DNA from: CALGLS01 sp045105695
GTDB taxonomy: Bacteria > Bacteroidota > Bacteroidia > Chitinophagales > Saprospiraceae
Assembly (NCBI GenBank): GCA_045105695.1
Contig: JBGCDT010000500.1
Location: forward strand, 1-15,022
DNA length: 15,022 bases
Direction of reading: 5' to 3'
Below, one piece after another: positions 7,901 to 14,801 of the stretch. The translations under genes were made by a program, and so were the position numbers. Positions within the stretch are counted from its first letter, which is position 1. The number at the start of each line of letters is the position of its first letter. Below the pieces are notes generated by a model that saw only the letters and a list, made by a program, of their open reading frames with translations, searched no databases and was not told the DNA's origin.

Positions 7901-10900
7901 GCTGGTTCTGTAATTTCTACGGATGCTACATTTGTACAATTGCTATTGTCTGTTATGGTGACGGTATAATTAGCTGCTGCTAAATTATTTAGATTAGCAG
8001 TGGTTTCATCATTGTTCCATAAGAAGTTGTAAGGCCCTTGACCACCAGTAGTGCTCAGTGAAATACTTCCTGTAGGAGTATTGTTACAATTTAAGTTTGT
8101 TTGATTAATGGTGTTTAGAATTTGCGGGTTTTCTGCCAAAGCAATGCTCTCTACAGCCGTACATCCATTGTCATCAGAAACGGTAACTGCGTAAGTTGCC
8201 GCTGCAATATTTGTTAGCTCTGTTGCTGTTGATCCATTGCTCCAGAGGTAAGAATGAAGGCCAGTTCCTCCATTAGCATTTACGGAAAGTGAACCATTAT
8301 TATTACCAAAACAGGCAATAGCATTTGTTTGAACAGTCGCAGTTAATAAAGAAGGTTGATCCACTGTATATGAATAATCTGAGCTACATCCATTAGAATC
8401 TGTAACTGTCAATAGATAGTTTCCAGCAGCTAAATTATTTACTATAGCTGTTGTATCTCCTGTATTCCAGGCGTAGTTGTACGTCCCGCTTCCGCCATCT
8501 ATATCTACATTAATAGTAGCATTGGTATTTCCAAAACAAGACAGTTCACCAACTTGAGCCGTAGCTATAACTGGCTCAGGAGAACCAATCGTAAGACTGT
8601 CTGTGTATTCACAACCTGTCGCATCCGTTATGGTAACCCAATAACCACCTACGTCGAGGTTTAGATTTGTAGCCGTACTTGCGTTATTACTCCAATCAAA
8701 ATCATAAGGCATATTTCCTCCGCTCACATTTAGCTCGATACTTCCAGTGCCAGTACCAGCACAGGGGAGATCTGTAACGGTCTCATTACCATTTATTGGA
8801 GAGGAAGCTAAAATCTCAGTTGTTTCTACCCAAGTACAATTTTCATTATCAGTAACTGTAACAGTATAAAGCCCTGCATCCAAATTTTCTATATCATCTG
8901 AAGAACCAGAAGCACCATTACTCCAGGCATAAGAATTACCTCCGCTGCCACCTTCCATATCGACATCAATAGTTCCGACAGGTAAACCACCACAGGCATG
9001 TTCCAAATCAAAGCTACCGGTGAGCGCCAAAGGTTCGGTATAATTGAAGTTCATAACTTCCGTACAGGAATTCATATCTGTAATGGTCAGTGCATAAGTG
9101 CCGGCTGAAAGATTTGCTTCGTCTGGAGTGGTAGCTCCTGTCGACCATAAGTAGGTGTAAGGAAAAGTCCCTCCGCTCACCGCAACATCAATGTTCGCAA
9201 GATCTCCGTTGCAGGCGATTCCCGTTTCTACCGCAGAAGTACTTATCGCAGGAGGAGCAGTGATAGCAACGCTCTCTGTTTTTGTACAGAAAAAAGCATC
9301 CGTAACCGTTACGGTATAAATACCAAAGCCAATATTATTTAAGTCTTGAGTCGTTGCGCCATTGGTCCATTGGTAGGTAAAACTTCCAGTTCCGTTTACC
9401 GAAAGGTCAATATTACCATTGGTGGCGGAGTTACAATTCAGATCCTGATCGGTATAGCTGAGGTCGAAAGAAGGGGAGAGGTCAATCGTAATTTCGTCAG
9501 TTTGTGTACTTCCAGATGCGTCTGTTACCGTAACGGCATATAGATTTGTTCCTACGTTTGGAACGACTTCCAATGTAGCATTTGTAGATCCATTATTCCA
9601 GTTATAAGTACAATTGAAACAAGGAGAGTAGGAGGCATCTAAAGTAACATTCGTAGGAATACAAAGCGTTGTGTTTTCGCCAATGTACAAAGTTCCTTGA
9701 GCATGAGGAGCACCTGGAGTTCCTTTCAATTCAGCAGAAGGAGCCCAGCTTGTTGGCAGCGCATTGTCTAATAAATGATCTATCAATTGTAAGGTCGGAC
9801 CATTTCCGTCAGGAGCTTCTGGCCAAGGTAATTTATCATCGTAAAGAACCGTATCCATGAAAGAACGGTCTGCGTTATTGATGCTGATCCATTCGCCACC
9901 ATTGCTCAATCCAACACTTCCGGTTACAGAATTTCCAAAACTGGCTACATAACTGGTTACCGTTGGATGTACATTTTGGAAACGTATTACATCTTCTACC
10001 AGCACTAAATATCCTTCGCCACCTATGAATGTGTTTTGTGGAATATTGAAATAATTTCCCTTCTCATCTTCCAAAAACCAACCAGAGACGTCTACGGTTT
10101 CTGTTCCATAATTGTACAACTCAATCCAGTCTCCTGCATCGCAAGTATCTGGCGAATGATAGTTTATTTCATTAATAACAATGTCTCCAATTTGGGTAGA
10201 ACCTAAACTAAAATTCGCAGTGATATCGCCGTTGCCATTTAGATTCATGGTGGTGACTGGATCATTGCCCAATGCACTTGGCGTCCAACCGGTGAAGAAG
10301 TAACCAGGGTTTGGCGCCGCTCGCAAAGGAACATCTACTCCTGAGAAATACTGTCCGCTCCAAGGGAAGTTCACCTCTCTAAAATTCATAGTATTCAGGT
10401 GAATGGTTCCACCTGCTTGCGGAGAAGCATCCAAATCAAGATCTACGACATCCGTAATAATATCGTAATACTCATCGTACTGATTCCACATTTCTTCTGT
10501 ACGATTATTCGCAAAAATGCGGGCGCGGTCTATATTGGTTGCGTAATAATTGTTGTCCCACCACTCTTCTGCATGCTGATCTATTTCTACTTCGTAAACG
10601 GCTTCAAATTCATCTAACCTGTTTAGCAATCGGTCTGGAGTATAAAGAATATTCAGGAAGTCTGCCATTCGATTGATAAACTTCAGACGGAACTCGTCGT
10701 TCATCATCAACTTACGAAGCATGAGGGTAGACCATTCTTTGTTGTGGTCTTCTGTTTGTGTTTCTGCCAAGACCATTTCCAAAGAAGCGGCATCGTAATC
10801 ACCAGAGTTGTAATCACCACTCAAAGGAATCAGTCCAAAACATCTGTCCTGATCATAAAGAAAATACCTCCAGGTAGAACCTTCCTCACGGAGTCGCCAA

Positions 10901-12399
10901 CCTTTATTGTTATTGTCTGGCCAGTCGTTATTATCTATATATACTTGGTGTAAGAAATAGTCAATATAATGATCGAGGTCCATCCAGGTTTGAATGGCTG
11001 CATAGTCAGTTGGATCTGTGAAATCTCCATCTTCGATAAGGTCTCGGTATTCGTCCCAAGCATCTTGATTACCATGCTCCAAACCATTTTGTTTTTGAAC
11101 GATGTCTGCATCTCCTTTTTCAATATCGTAATGCGTTTTCAAAAATCGCCAATCCAATTTCTCTCTAAGGTTATGAATTCCAAAGTATTCTCCATTCAAA
11201 TAAACAATAGCTGGTCGATAGCCCTGAAATTCCATATCAGGGTCTTTTATCATTGGGTCAACTTCGTCTAAATTTTTCACAAGGCTAGTGGCGTATGCAT
11301 CTCTGAATAATGACTTCGACCAGTCGTTACCAGAGGCTCTTAGAATGAAAGAACCATATTCGTCGTAAGGCAAATCTGGGAATAGGGGATAGCTGATTTT
11401 ATTATTACCATATTGATTTTTAGCTACGAATGAAATTCCTTTATGCGGATAGCTTTGGCTAAAACCTCCATGAACCTGTACGCCTAAATCTTGACGAAAA
11501 CCAAAAGTGCCATCCGTTTCATACAACTCTACATGGCAAGGCACCTCGATGTCGTCATCCCAATTGGTATAAATTCCATCATCTCCAAAGAAGTTATCAT
11601 CATCTGTAGAAACACAAAAAATTGGCATCGTGTGGCTAATGCCATACATATAAGTATGTGTCATGGTACGACTGGGATCCATTCCTGATTTGAAAGTTCT
11701 TGCACGAAGCACGGTCGTTTCATCAATGTCCAAAGCATTATTATATTCATCAGAAGAGGAAGTCGGATTAGAACCGTCTAGAGTATATCGGATAGTTGCG
11801 CCAGGTGTTGTTGTACTGAGTTCAACTACGATGTCATTACTATAATGACCACCCTCTAAAGTTGCGAGTGGCATAACTGCCACGGTGCTACCGCCTCCGT
11901 TGCTTGCTTCAGGAGTAGGCGTTCCAAAGAAAACCCAGGGTGTTCCGCCATCGGTTGATCTACCGAAAGAGATGTTTGCAGTTTGTGGTCCATAAGTATA
12001 ACTGTCAATAACAGTAGTTCCATCCGAAGCGACTAAGGCGACTGATTCTCCACCAGAGCCTAATTTGAAATTAGTATGCTGTGGACCTTGGATATCTTGA
12101 TTGTCGCACCAAAAGAGAAGGAATCCATTTCCAGGAATGGTAGTACCAGCAGGGATAGTCCATTTGGTCGTATTGATCAGATCATCTGTGAGGAAATACC
12201 CGCCGATATTTACTGGGCTGGAAGAAGAGTTGTATAATTCAATCCAGTCATCATCTTCTCCGAATTCGTCGACGTTCACATTGGAGTTGGACGCTAGGAA
12301 CTCGTTAATGTATACCTGTTGAGAAAAAATGTAAGTAGTAGTGAGTTGGAGCAATAGAAAGACTACTCCAATTTTTTTGTAAAGTGTGAAATTTTTCAT
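4951..12399 (-). CDS. Giant secreted LTD-CotH-SprB-repeat protein with T9SS sorting tail
   Basis: A 2482-residue protein, read from the ATG at 12397-12399. That start gives a signal peptide (1-27, MKNFTLYKKIGVVFLLLQL..FSQ) behind an A-rich leader ending AATTACAA; an ATG at 12444 would add 15 unneeded residues. Domains: lamin-tail 28-150 (DDWIELYN); chitobiase C-terminal-like 174-250 (IRYTLDGS); CotH 256-640 (LRASGNDWSKSLFRDAY, NGEYFGIHNLREKLDW at 402-417, NNDW, YDQDRCFG with D516/D518); divergent InlB-like repeat 652-731 (GYFFTGW); second lamin-tail 737-895; Ig-like 900-977; 19 SprB-type repeats 978-2399; T9SS type A sorting tail 2400-2482 (IYPNPTNG, LLGRTV, LADGVYFLRVE). It should be exported through T9SS and held at the cell surface or released. 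CotH proteins phosphorylate spore-coat proteins in Bacillus; activity and substrate here are inference. No frameshift is seen. It is paralogous to the partial gene at 1-1670. Confidence 0.92.
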   Translation of the reverse strand: MKNFTLYKKIGVVFLLLQLTTTYIFSQQVYINEFLASNSNVNVDEFGEDDDWIELYNSSSSPVNIGGYFLTDDLINTTKWTIPAGTTIPGNGFLLFWCDNQDIQGPQHTNFKLGSGGESVALVASDGTTVIDSYTYGPQTANISFGRSTDGGTPWVFFGTPTPEASNGGGSTVAVMPLATLEGGHYSNDIVVELSTTTPGATIRYTLDGSNPTSSSDEYNNALDIDETTVLRARTFKSGMDPSRTMTHTYMYGISHTMPIFCVSTDDDNFFGDDGIYTNWDDDIEVPCHVELYETDGTFGFRQDLGVQVHGGFSQSYPHKGISFVAKNQYGNNKISYPLFPDLPYDEYGSFILRASGNDWSKSLFRDAYATSLVKNLDEVDPMIKDPDMEFQGYRPAIVYLNGEYFGIHNLREKLDWRFLKTHYDIEKGDADIVQKQNGLEHGNQDAWDEYRDLIEDGDFTDPTDYAAIQTWMDLDHYIDYFLHQVYIDNNDWPDNNNKGWRLREEGSTWRYFLYDQDRCFGLIPLSGDYNSGDYDAASLEMVLAETQTEDHNKEWSTLMLRKLMMNDEFRLKFINRMADFLNILYTPDRLLNRLDEFEAVYEVEIDQHAEEWWDNNYYATNIDRARIFANNRTEEMWNQYDEYYDIITDVVDLDLDASPQAGGTIHLNTMNFREVNFPWSGQYFSGVDVPLRAAPNPGYFFTGWTPSALGNDPVTTMNLNGNGDITANFSLGSTQIGDIVINEINYHSPDTCDAGDWIELYNYGTETVDVSGWFLEDEKGNYFNIPQNTFIGGEGYLVLVEDVIRFQNVHPTVTSYVASFGNSVTGSVGLSNGGEWISINNADRSFMDTVLYDDKLPWPEAPDGNGPTLQLIDHLLDNALPTSWAPSAELKGTPGAPHAQGTLYIGENTTLCIPTNVTLDASYSPCFNCTYNWNNGSTNATLEVVPNVGTNLYAVTVTDASGSTQTDEITIDLSPSFDLSYTDQDLNCNSATNGNIDLSVNGTGSFTYQWTNGATTQDLNNIGFGIYTVTVTDAFFCTKTESVAITAPPAISTSAVETGIACNGDLANIDVAVSGGTFPYTYLWSTGATTPDEANLSAGTYALTITDMNSCTEVMNFNYTEPLALTGSFDLEHACGGLPVGTIDVDMEGGSGGNSYAWSNGASGSSDDIENLDAGLYTVTVTDNENCTWVETTEILASSPINGNETVTDLPCAGTGTGSIELNVSGGNMPYDFDWSNNASTATNLNLDVGGYWVTITDATGCEYTDSLTIGSPEPVIATAQVGELSCFGNTNATINVDIDGGSGTYNYAWNTGDTTAIVNNLAAGNYLLTVTDSNGCSSDYSYTVDQPSLLTATVQTNAIACFGNNNGSLSVNANGGTGLHSYLWSNGSTATELTNIAAATYAVTVSDDNGCTAVESIALAENPQILNTINQTNLNCNNTPTGSISLSTTGGQGPYNFLWNNDETTANLNNLAAANYTVTITDNSNCTNVASVEITEPAPIVLNASQTDVACNGGNNGSVTLNPSGGAGPYNFAWNNGATTNQITNLAAGDYIVTITDNNACTLVETTSVQQEEIITSTLAAQNVSCFGMNNGSVSISSEGGQGNYQYLWSNGATTTTVNNLEPSTYLVTVTDLSGCTQLETVNIEEPTELNSDLTVTEINCHDGNDGQLSVSASGGNGDYNYNWNTGSNDDVINNLAAATYTVTITDAAGCTTLETTNLTNPTALESQAALSNINCFGESNGSISLSTNGGAAPYQTNWNNSSTSENLNNLSSGTYIVTVTDNNACTFSESYIIDEPNGLATTPQVQNVSCFDGNNGAINLSVNGGTGAYDLNWSNGENGLSINQLEQGNYIVTIVDENDCVLTETISITQPEALTAPFVTTTVSCAGDASGAISVEANGGISPYNYSWNTGSNESQIEDLVAANYNLVITDNNGCTYEQNIEVTEPESISYTAFQQTNNNCFGENNGVISLNATGGVGNYTYSWSNGVPENSAGALTAGEYSVTITDGNDCTFTDLFEITEPTEITVASNVINLDCYNDNDGSIQVNTSGGTGGYQLLWNTGATTPLLENLMQGDYTLTVTDELACTTVQTFSVEEPAQLLSTLVGFPVVCNDASDGALALSIIGGTAPFTYEWIDGSTDDELNNLSAGEYSVTITDANDCVTEEQETLVNPPILEATYDQVDNECFEGMTGSLSTNISGGVAPYNYNWSNGDNNALTTDLAAAEYTLTLTDANGCSFEETFNITEAPMINIISTINQITCFESEDASISIDVNGGTPGYNFEWSTGVVEDSIGGLSAGSYLVTVTDQAGCQDTVSYSIGEPVLFQIEETIEEPLNGGGGMITIAPTGGLAPYSIEWNTGDSELTISELAGGTYNYTITDANGCIIEGSVSLIDVSVAKLSKGDLNIYPNPTNGLINIEGNFSEMELHVIDLLGRTVQHFTKDGMAAVWSIELGDLADGVYFLRVETETGFWMERVVVE
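5203..9468 (-). repeat. Coding array of 19 SprB-type repeats (~75 residues each)
   Basis: It encodes residues 978-2399 of the giant protein. Each unit follows one pattern: Cys, then G-x-I/V-x-L/V, GG-x-x-PY-x-Y-x-W-(S/N)-(N/T)-G, a NL-x-A-G-x-Y turn, VT(V/I)TD-x-x-x-C, and an EP-type linker. Eighteen units have both cysteines, about 46-49 residues apart, consistent with a disulfide per domain; the last unit lacks the first Cys. Units are diverged at the DNA level and near-constant in length. Similar repeats occur in the gliding adhesin SprB and other Bacteroidota surface proteins, where they form extended stalks. Confidence 0.9.
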
Positions 12400-12997
12400 T
12401 TGTAATTTTTTGGTTGCAATAACAATATTCCTGAGAAAAGTCAAAATCGTTAGTTCAATAGAAAGTAGTCAACCTAATAGCATATCCATTAAAACATCAT
12501 TCCGAAAAGGGAAGTACAGTTAATCGGTTGCTAAAAGGCACTGTAGTAATTTGTGAGAATGCAGGATTTGCCAGAGTGTTGGCTAAATTAGCCATAGCAT
12601 TTTGATGGGCTTTCAAATAAAAACACAAATTTAACTCATTGTCGAGCAAAAGTAAAATTTATCAAGAGGTTCTTACAGGGACAAAATAATAGAGAAAAAA
12701 GGGGGGGAATAGCTTTGGCCATCACAAAAATGAATACATTAATCATTGATAATCAAAAGCTTAGTAGGATAATTTGTTTTAAGAGGTCTTGTTATTGATA
12801 ATTGAGCTGGAATTTTATTTGGGATATAGTCTGTTTTAAGACCTTTATTTCTATTTTTGGCACTCATTATCTACTGGAAATAGGGTGTTTTACACCTAAA
12901 AATAGAGTCCATATGTCATTTTCAGAACATTATTCTTTTTCAGTAGTTTAATAGTACTTAGTAGCCATGAACCATTATTCACGCTAAACTCCATCCA
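12400..12997. other. Long AT-rich divergent upstream spacer
   Basis: About 600 bases separate the start of the giant gene (-) from the small plus-strand gene. I see no gene. It holds a 15-base palindrome TGGCTAAATTAGCCA (12580-12594), an A6G7 run (12695-12707), a 9-bp direct repeat GTTTTAAGA (12776-12784, 12833-12841) overlapping an inverted pair AGGTCTT/AAGACCT (12784-12790, 12838-12844), a TATTTTTG box (12852-12859) fitting TAnnTTTG on the plus strand, and a small hairpin around GTGTTTTACAC (~12885-12896). The promoter for the giant gene should be here but no clear box is visible on the minus strand. Confidence 0.55.
12852..12859 (+). promoter_or_regulatory. Weak candidate -7 box upstream of the Nudix-like gene
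   Basis: TATTTTTG fits TAnnTTTG, but no TTTG lies at the usual 17-23 base distance upstream (the nearest is about 30 bases away), and the implied leader is about 130 bases. In DNA this T-rich the match could be chance. Confidence 0.2.
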
Positions 12998-13408
12998 ATG
13001 AGTGTTCTAGATTATGCCCGGGTATGTATTTACAGGGTCAACAAAAAAGGCTTAGAGATTTTCTTAATTAATACTGGTGCAGAAGAATGGCAAATTCCTG
13101 CTGGCAAACTAAGTATATCCTCCTCCACTTTCAACTCCGCTGACATGATCGAATTAGAGTCAGATGGCGAGGTCGGAAAAGTTTTAGCCATCGAAGGTGA
13201 CTGGCATGAAATCCCTTCTATCCGTAGAATGATTAAAGATGATGTAAAAATTGTTGCAAGCCATGTGATTCAAAAATTACCGGAAGCTGAGGAGGGTACT
13301 TACTTCGCTATAAAAGAAGCTTTCAAAAAAGTATTACCGGCAGAGTATAATTCTCTGAAAGAGTTGAAGGATATTCTGATTGATAGGAATCAGGCGAAGT
13401 ACGTTTAG
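12998..13408 (+). CDS. Small Nudix-like protein without a Nudix box (hypothetical)
   Basis: A 136-residue soluble protein with no signal peptide or membrane segment. The N-terminus (ARVCIYRVNKKGLEIFLIN, then EEWQIPAGKL at 29-38) resembles the first strands and the W-x-(L/I)-P-G-G turn of Nudix hydrolases. The catalytic box GX5EX7REUXEEXGU that should follow is absent. Instead come about 60 residues rich in acidic and serine residues, and then a helix EEGTYFAIKEAFKKVLPAEY (98-117) in which KEAFKK replaces REUXEE. If the fold is Nudix, the metal-binding glutamates are missing, suggesting a binding or regulatory role rather than hydrolysis. The start is the first ATG that opens this frame; the ATG at 12967 stops after six codons. 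It is co-directional with purC, 240 bases upstream, but a hairpin element separates them, so an operon is doubtful. It could equally be an unrelated hypothetical protein. Confidence 0.6.
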   Translation: MSVLDYARVCIYRVNKKGLEIFLINTGAEEWQIPAGKLSISSSTFNSADMIELESDGEVGKVLAIEGDWHEIPSIRRMIKDDVKIVASHVIQKLPEAEEGTYFAIKEAFKKVLPAEYNSLKELKDILIDRNQAKYV

Positions 13409-13529
13409 CTTCTTGTTGAGAAACGTAGAGGGGGATCTTTAATCATACAGTTTGAACTTGTAGCGATTGCTCTTTCTCATAGCTCAATTATTTTCCTGTT
13501 CAAAAATCTAGAATTTATTATCCTCTGGT

Positions 13530-13576
13530 GAAAAGAATTCTCACCGCCACTTTTAGAAGTGGCAGCGCGAACTTTT
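13530..13576. terminator. Hairpin element with A/T flanks, copy 2, between the Nudix-like gene and purC
   Basis: A perfect 7-bp stem GCCACTT/AAGTGGC (13546-13552, 13557-13563) has a TTAG loop. The flanks GAAAAG (13530-13535) and CTTTTC (13572-13577) also pair. It is the same length as 4829-4875 and shares its flanks (C-Y-ACC before, AGCG-Y-GAA-Y-TTTT after). It probably terminates the upstream gene; lying 72 bases before the purC start, it could also act as a purC leader structure. Confidence 0.6.
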
Positions 13577-13648
13577 CATTAATAACAAAGTGCACACGAA
13601 AGAAGGCATTTTTAATTTTTATTTCAATTTTTCATTTTCATTCCAACC

Positions 13649-14608
13649 GTGGCTACTATAGAAAACAACGCAATCCAGCAAACCAATTTCAACTTCCCAG
13701 GCCAAACGGCTTTTTACAAAGGAAAGGTCAGAGATGTCTACACCCTTGGCGAATTACTCGTCATGGTGGCTTCTGATAGAATCTCCTCGTTCGACCATGT
13801 GCTACCAAAACCTATTCCTTTCAAAGGACAGGTATTGAATCAATTAGCAGCTCACTTCCTCGAAGCGACTAGTGATATTGTTCCCAATTGGAGAACATCT
13901 TCTCCCGACCCAAACATAACTATTGGTCATGCCTGTGAGCCTTTTCCCATCGAAATGGTCATCCGTGGATACATGGCTGGTCATGCGGCTCGGACGTACA
14001 AATCAGGTTTGCGAACGCTTTGTGGCGTTGATTTGCCGGAAGGTATGAAGGAGAATGATCGGTTTCCGAAACCTATTATCACACCAGCTACTAAAGCAGA
14101 GGAAGGACATGACGAAGATATTTCTCGCGAAGACATTATTGCTAAAGGAATTGTAAGCGAGGAAGATTATGTGCAGTTGGAAAAATATACGCATGCGCTT
14201 TTTCAGAGAGGAACAGAGATGGCTGCTGCTCAGGGATTAATCTTAGTAGATACTAAATACGAGTTCGGAAAGAAGGATGGAAAAATCTATGTGATTGATG
14301 AAATTCATACGCCAGACAGTTCCAGATATTTCTATACAGAAGGTTATGAAGAGCGACAAGCTACTGGTGAAAAACAAAAACAGCTGTCTAAAGAATTCGT
14401 TCGTGAATGGCTGATGGAGAATGGCTTCCAAGGACTAGAAGGTCAGCAAATGCCAGTGATGCCAGACGAGTTTGTAAATAAAGTCACGGAACGTTACATA
14501 GAATTATTCGAGCTGATCACAGGTCGCCAATTTGAGAGAGGTGATACCGAAAATATAGAAGAACGTATTGAGCGTAACGTTCTTAATTGGCTGAAAGTCA
14601 ATAGTTAA
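13649..14608 (+). CDS. purC: Phosphoribosylaminoimidazole-succinocarboxamide synthase (SAICAR synthase)
   Basis: PurC is a cytosolic enzyme that joins CAIR to aspartate with ATP, giving SAICAR in de novo purine synthesis. The 319-residue product is a normal length for the longer SAICAR synthase type. Signatures are clear: YKGKVRDVY (23-31, ATP-binding start), VASDRISSFD (40-49), CEPFPIEMVIRGYMAGHAAR (96-115), ILVDTKYEFG (198-207) and DEIHTPDSSRY (217-227, a family signature). No key motif is missing. The frame opens with GTG at 13649; no in-frame ATG lies just upstream, and the first internal ATG would remove essential residues, so GTG is taken as the start. A hairpin element lies 72 bases upstream. 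No purine riboswitch is recognisable in the leader. A repeat/hairpin unit follows 18 bases after the stop. Confidence 0.97.
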   Translation: MATIENNAIQQTNFNFPGQTAFYKGKVRDVYTLGELLVMVASDRISSFDHVLPKPIPFKGQVLNQLAAHFLEATSDIVPNWRTSSPDPNITIGHACEPFPIEMVIRGYMAGHAARTYKSGLRTLCGVDLPEGMKENDRFPKPIITPATKAEEGHDEDISREDIIAKGIVSEEDYVQLEKYTHALFQRGTEMAAAQGLILVDTKYEFGKKDGKIYVIDEIHTPDSSRYFYTEGYEERQATGEKQKQLSKEFVREWLMENGFQGLEGQQMPVMPDEFVNKVTERYIELFELITGRQFERGDTENIEERIERNVLNWLKVNS

Positions 14609-14626
14609 CGGAGAGCATAGGTTTAA

Positions 14627-14688
14627 CTTTGCGCTTGCCTTCAGAACCTCGCGCAGTTGTAAGAGAGTGTTTGGAAGAGTTCGTAAAG
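14627..14688 (+). repeat. 62-bp intergenic repeat, copy 2
   Basis: Ungapped match to 4722-4783 with 42 of 62 identical positions. The conserved blocks are CTTTGCGC, GCGCAGT and GGAAGA-TTCGTAAAG. Its left edge reads TAACTTTG (14624-14631), again a TAnnTTTG match, with no -33 box at the proper distance. Its right end is the left arm of the hairpin at 14678-14726. It starts 18 bases after the purC stop. Confidence 0.55.
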
Positions 14689-14726
14689 CGGAGTCCAGGT
14701 GGTATACTTTGATCACTTTACGAACT
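14678..14726. terminator. Perfect 11-bp hairpin after purC, terminator-like
   Basis: AGTTCGTAAAG (14678-14688) and CTTTACGAACT (14716-14726) pair perfectly around a 27-base loop. Downstream is ATAATTTAT rather than a clean T-run, so Rho-independent termination is plausible but weak. It lies between convergent genes. The left arm belongs to the 62-bp repeat. Confidence 0.45.
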
Positions 14727-14801
14727 ATAATTTATGTCGAACGAAAATTCAATTGGCTCTCAGAAAATACATTCTTAGTATTTCTAACAATACATTTACA
14801 A

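Noticed and set aside
5203..9468. CRISPR-like or tandem DNA repeat reading of the SprB region
   Set aside because: Units are ~225 bp, in frame, and diverged at the DNA level; the repetition is at protein level.
13409..13648. Purine riboswitch in the purC leader
   Set aside because: The only clear structure is the terminator-like hairpin; I cannot find the three-way-junction core bases of a purine riboswitch.
13528..13776. 82-codon plus-strand frame overlapping the start of purC
   Set aside because: It runs through the hairpin element and into purC in another frame, with no motif.
14504..14716. 70-codon minus-strand frame over the 62-bp repeat, whose translation (LR-x-LP...LR-E-V-LK-A-x-AK) resembles that of copy 1 in the same frame
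   Set aside because: Differences between the two copies fall about equally on all three codon positions, so there is no sign of selection on protein; it also overlaps the end of purC.
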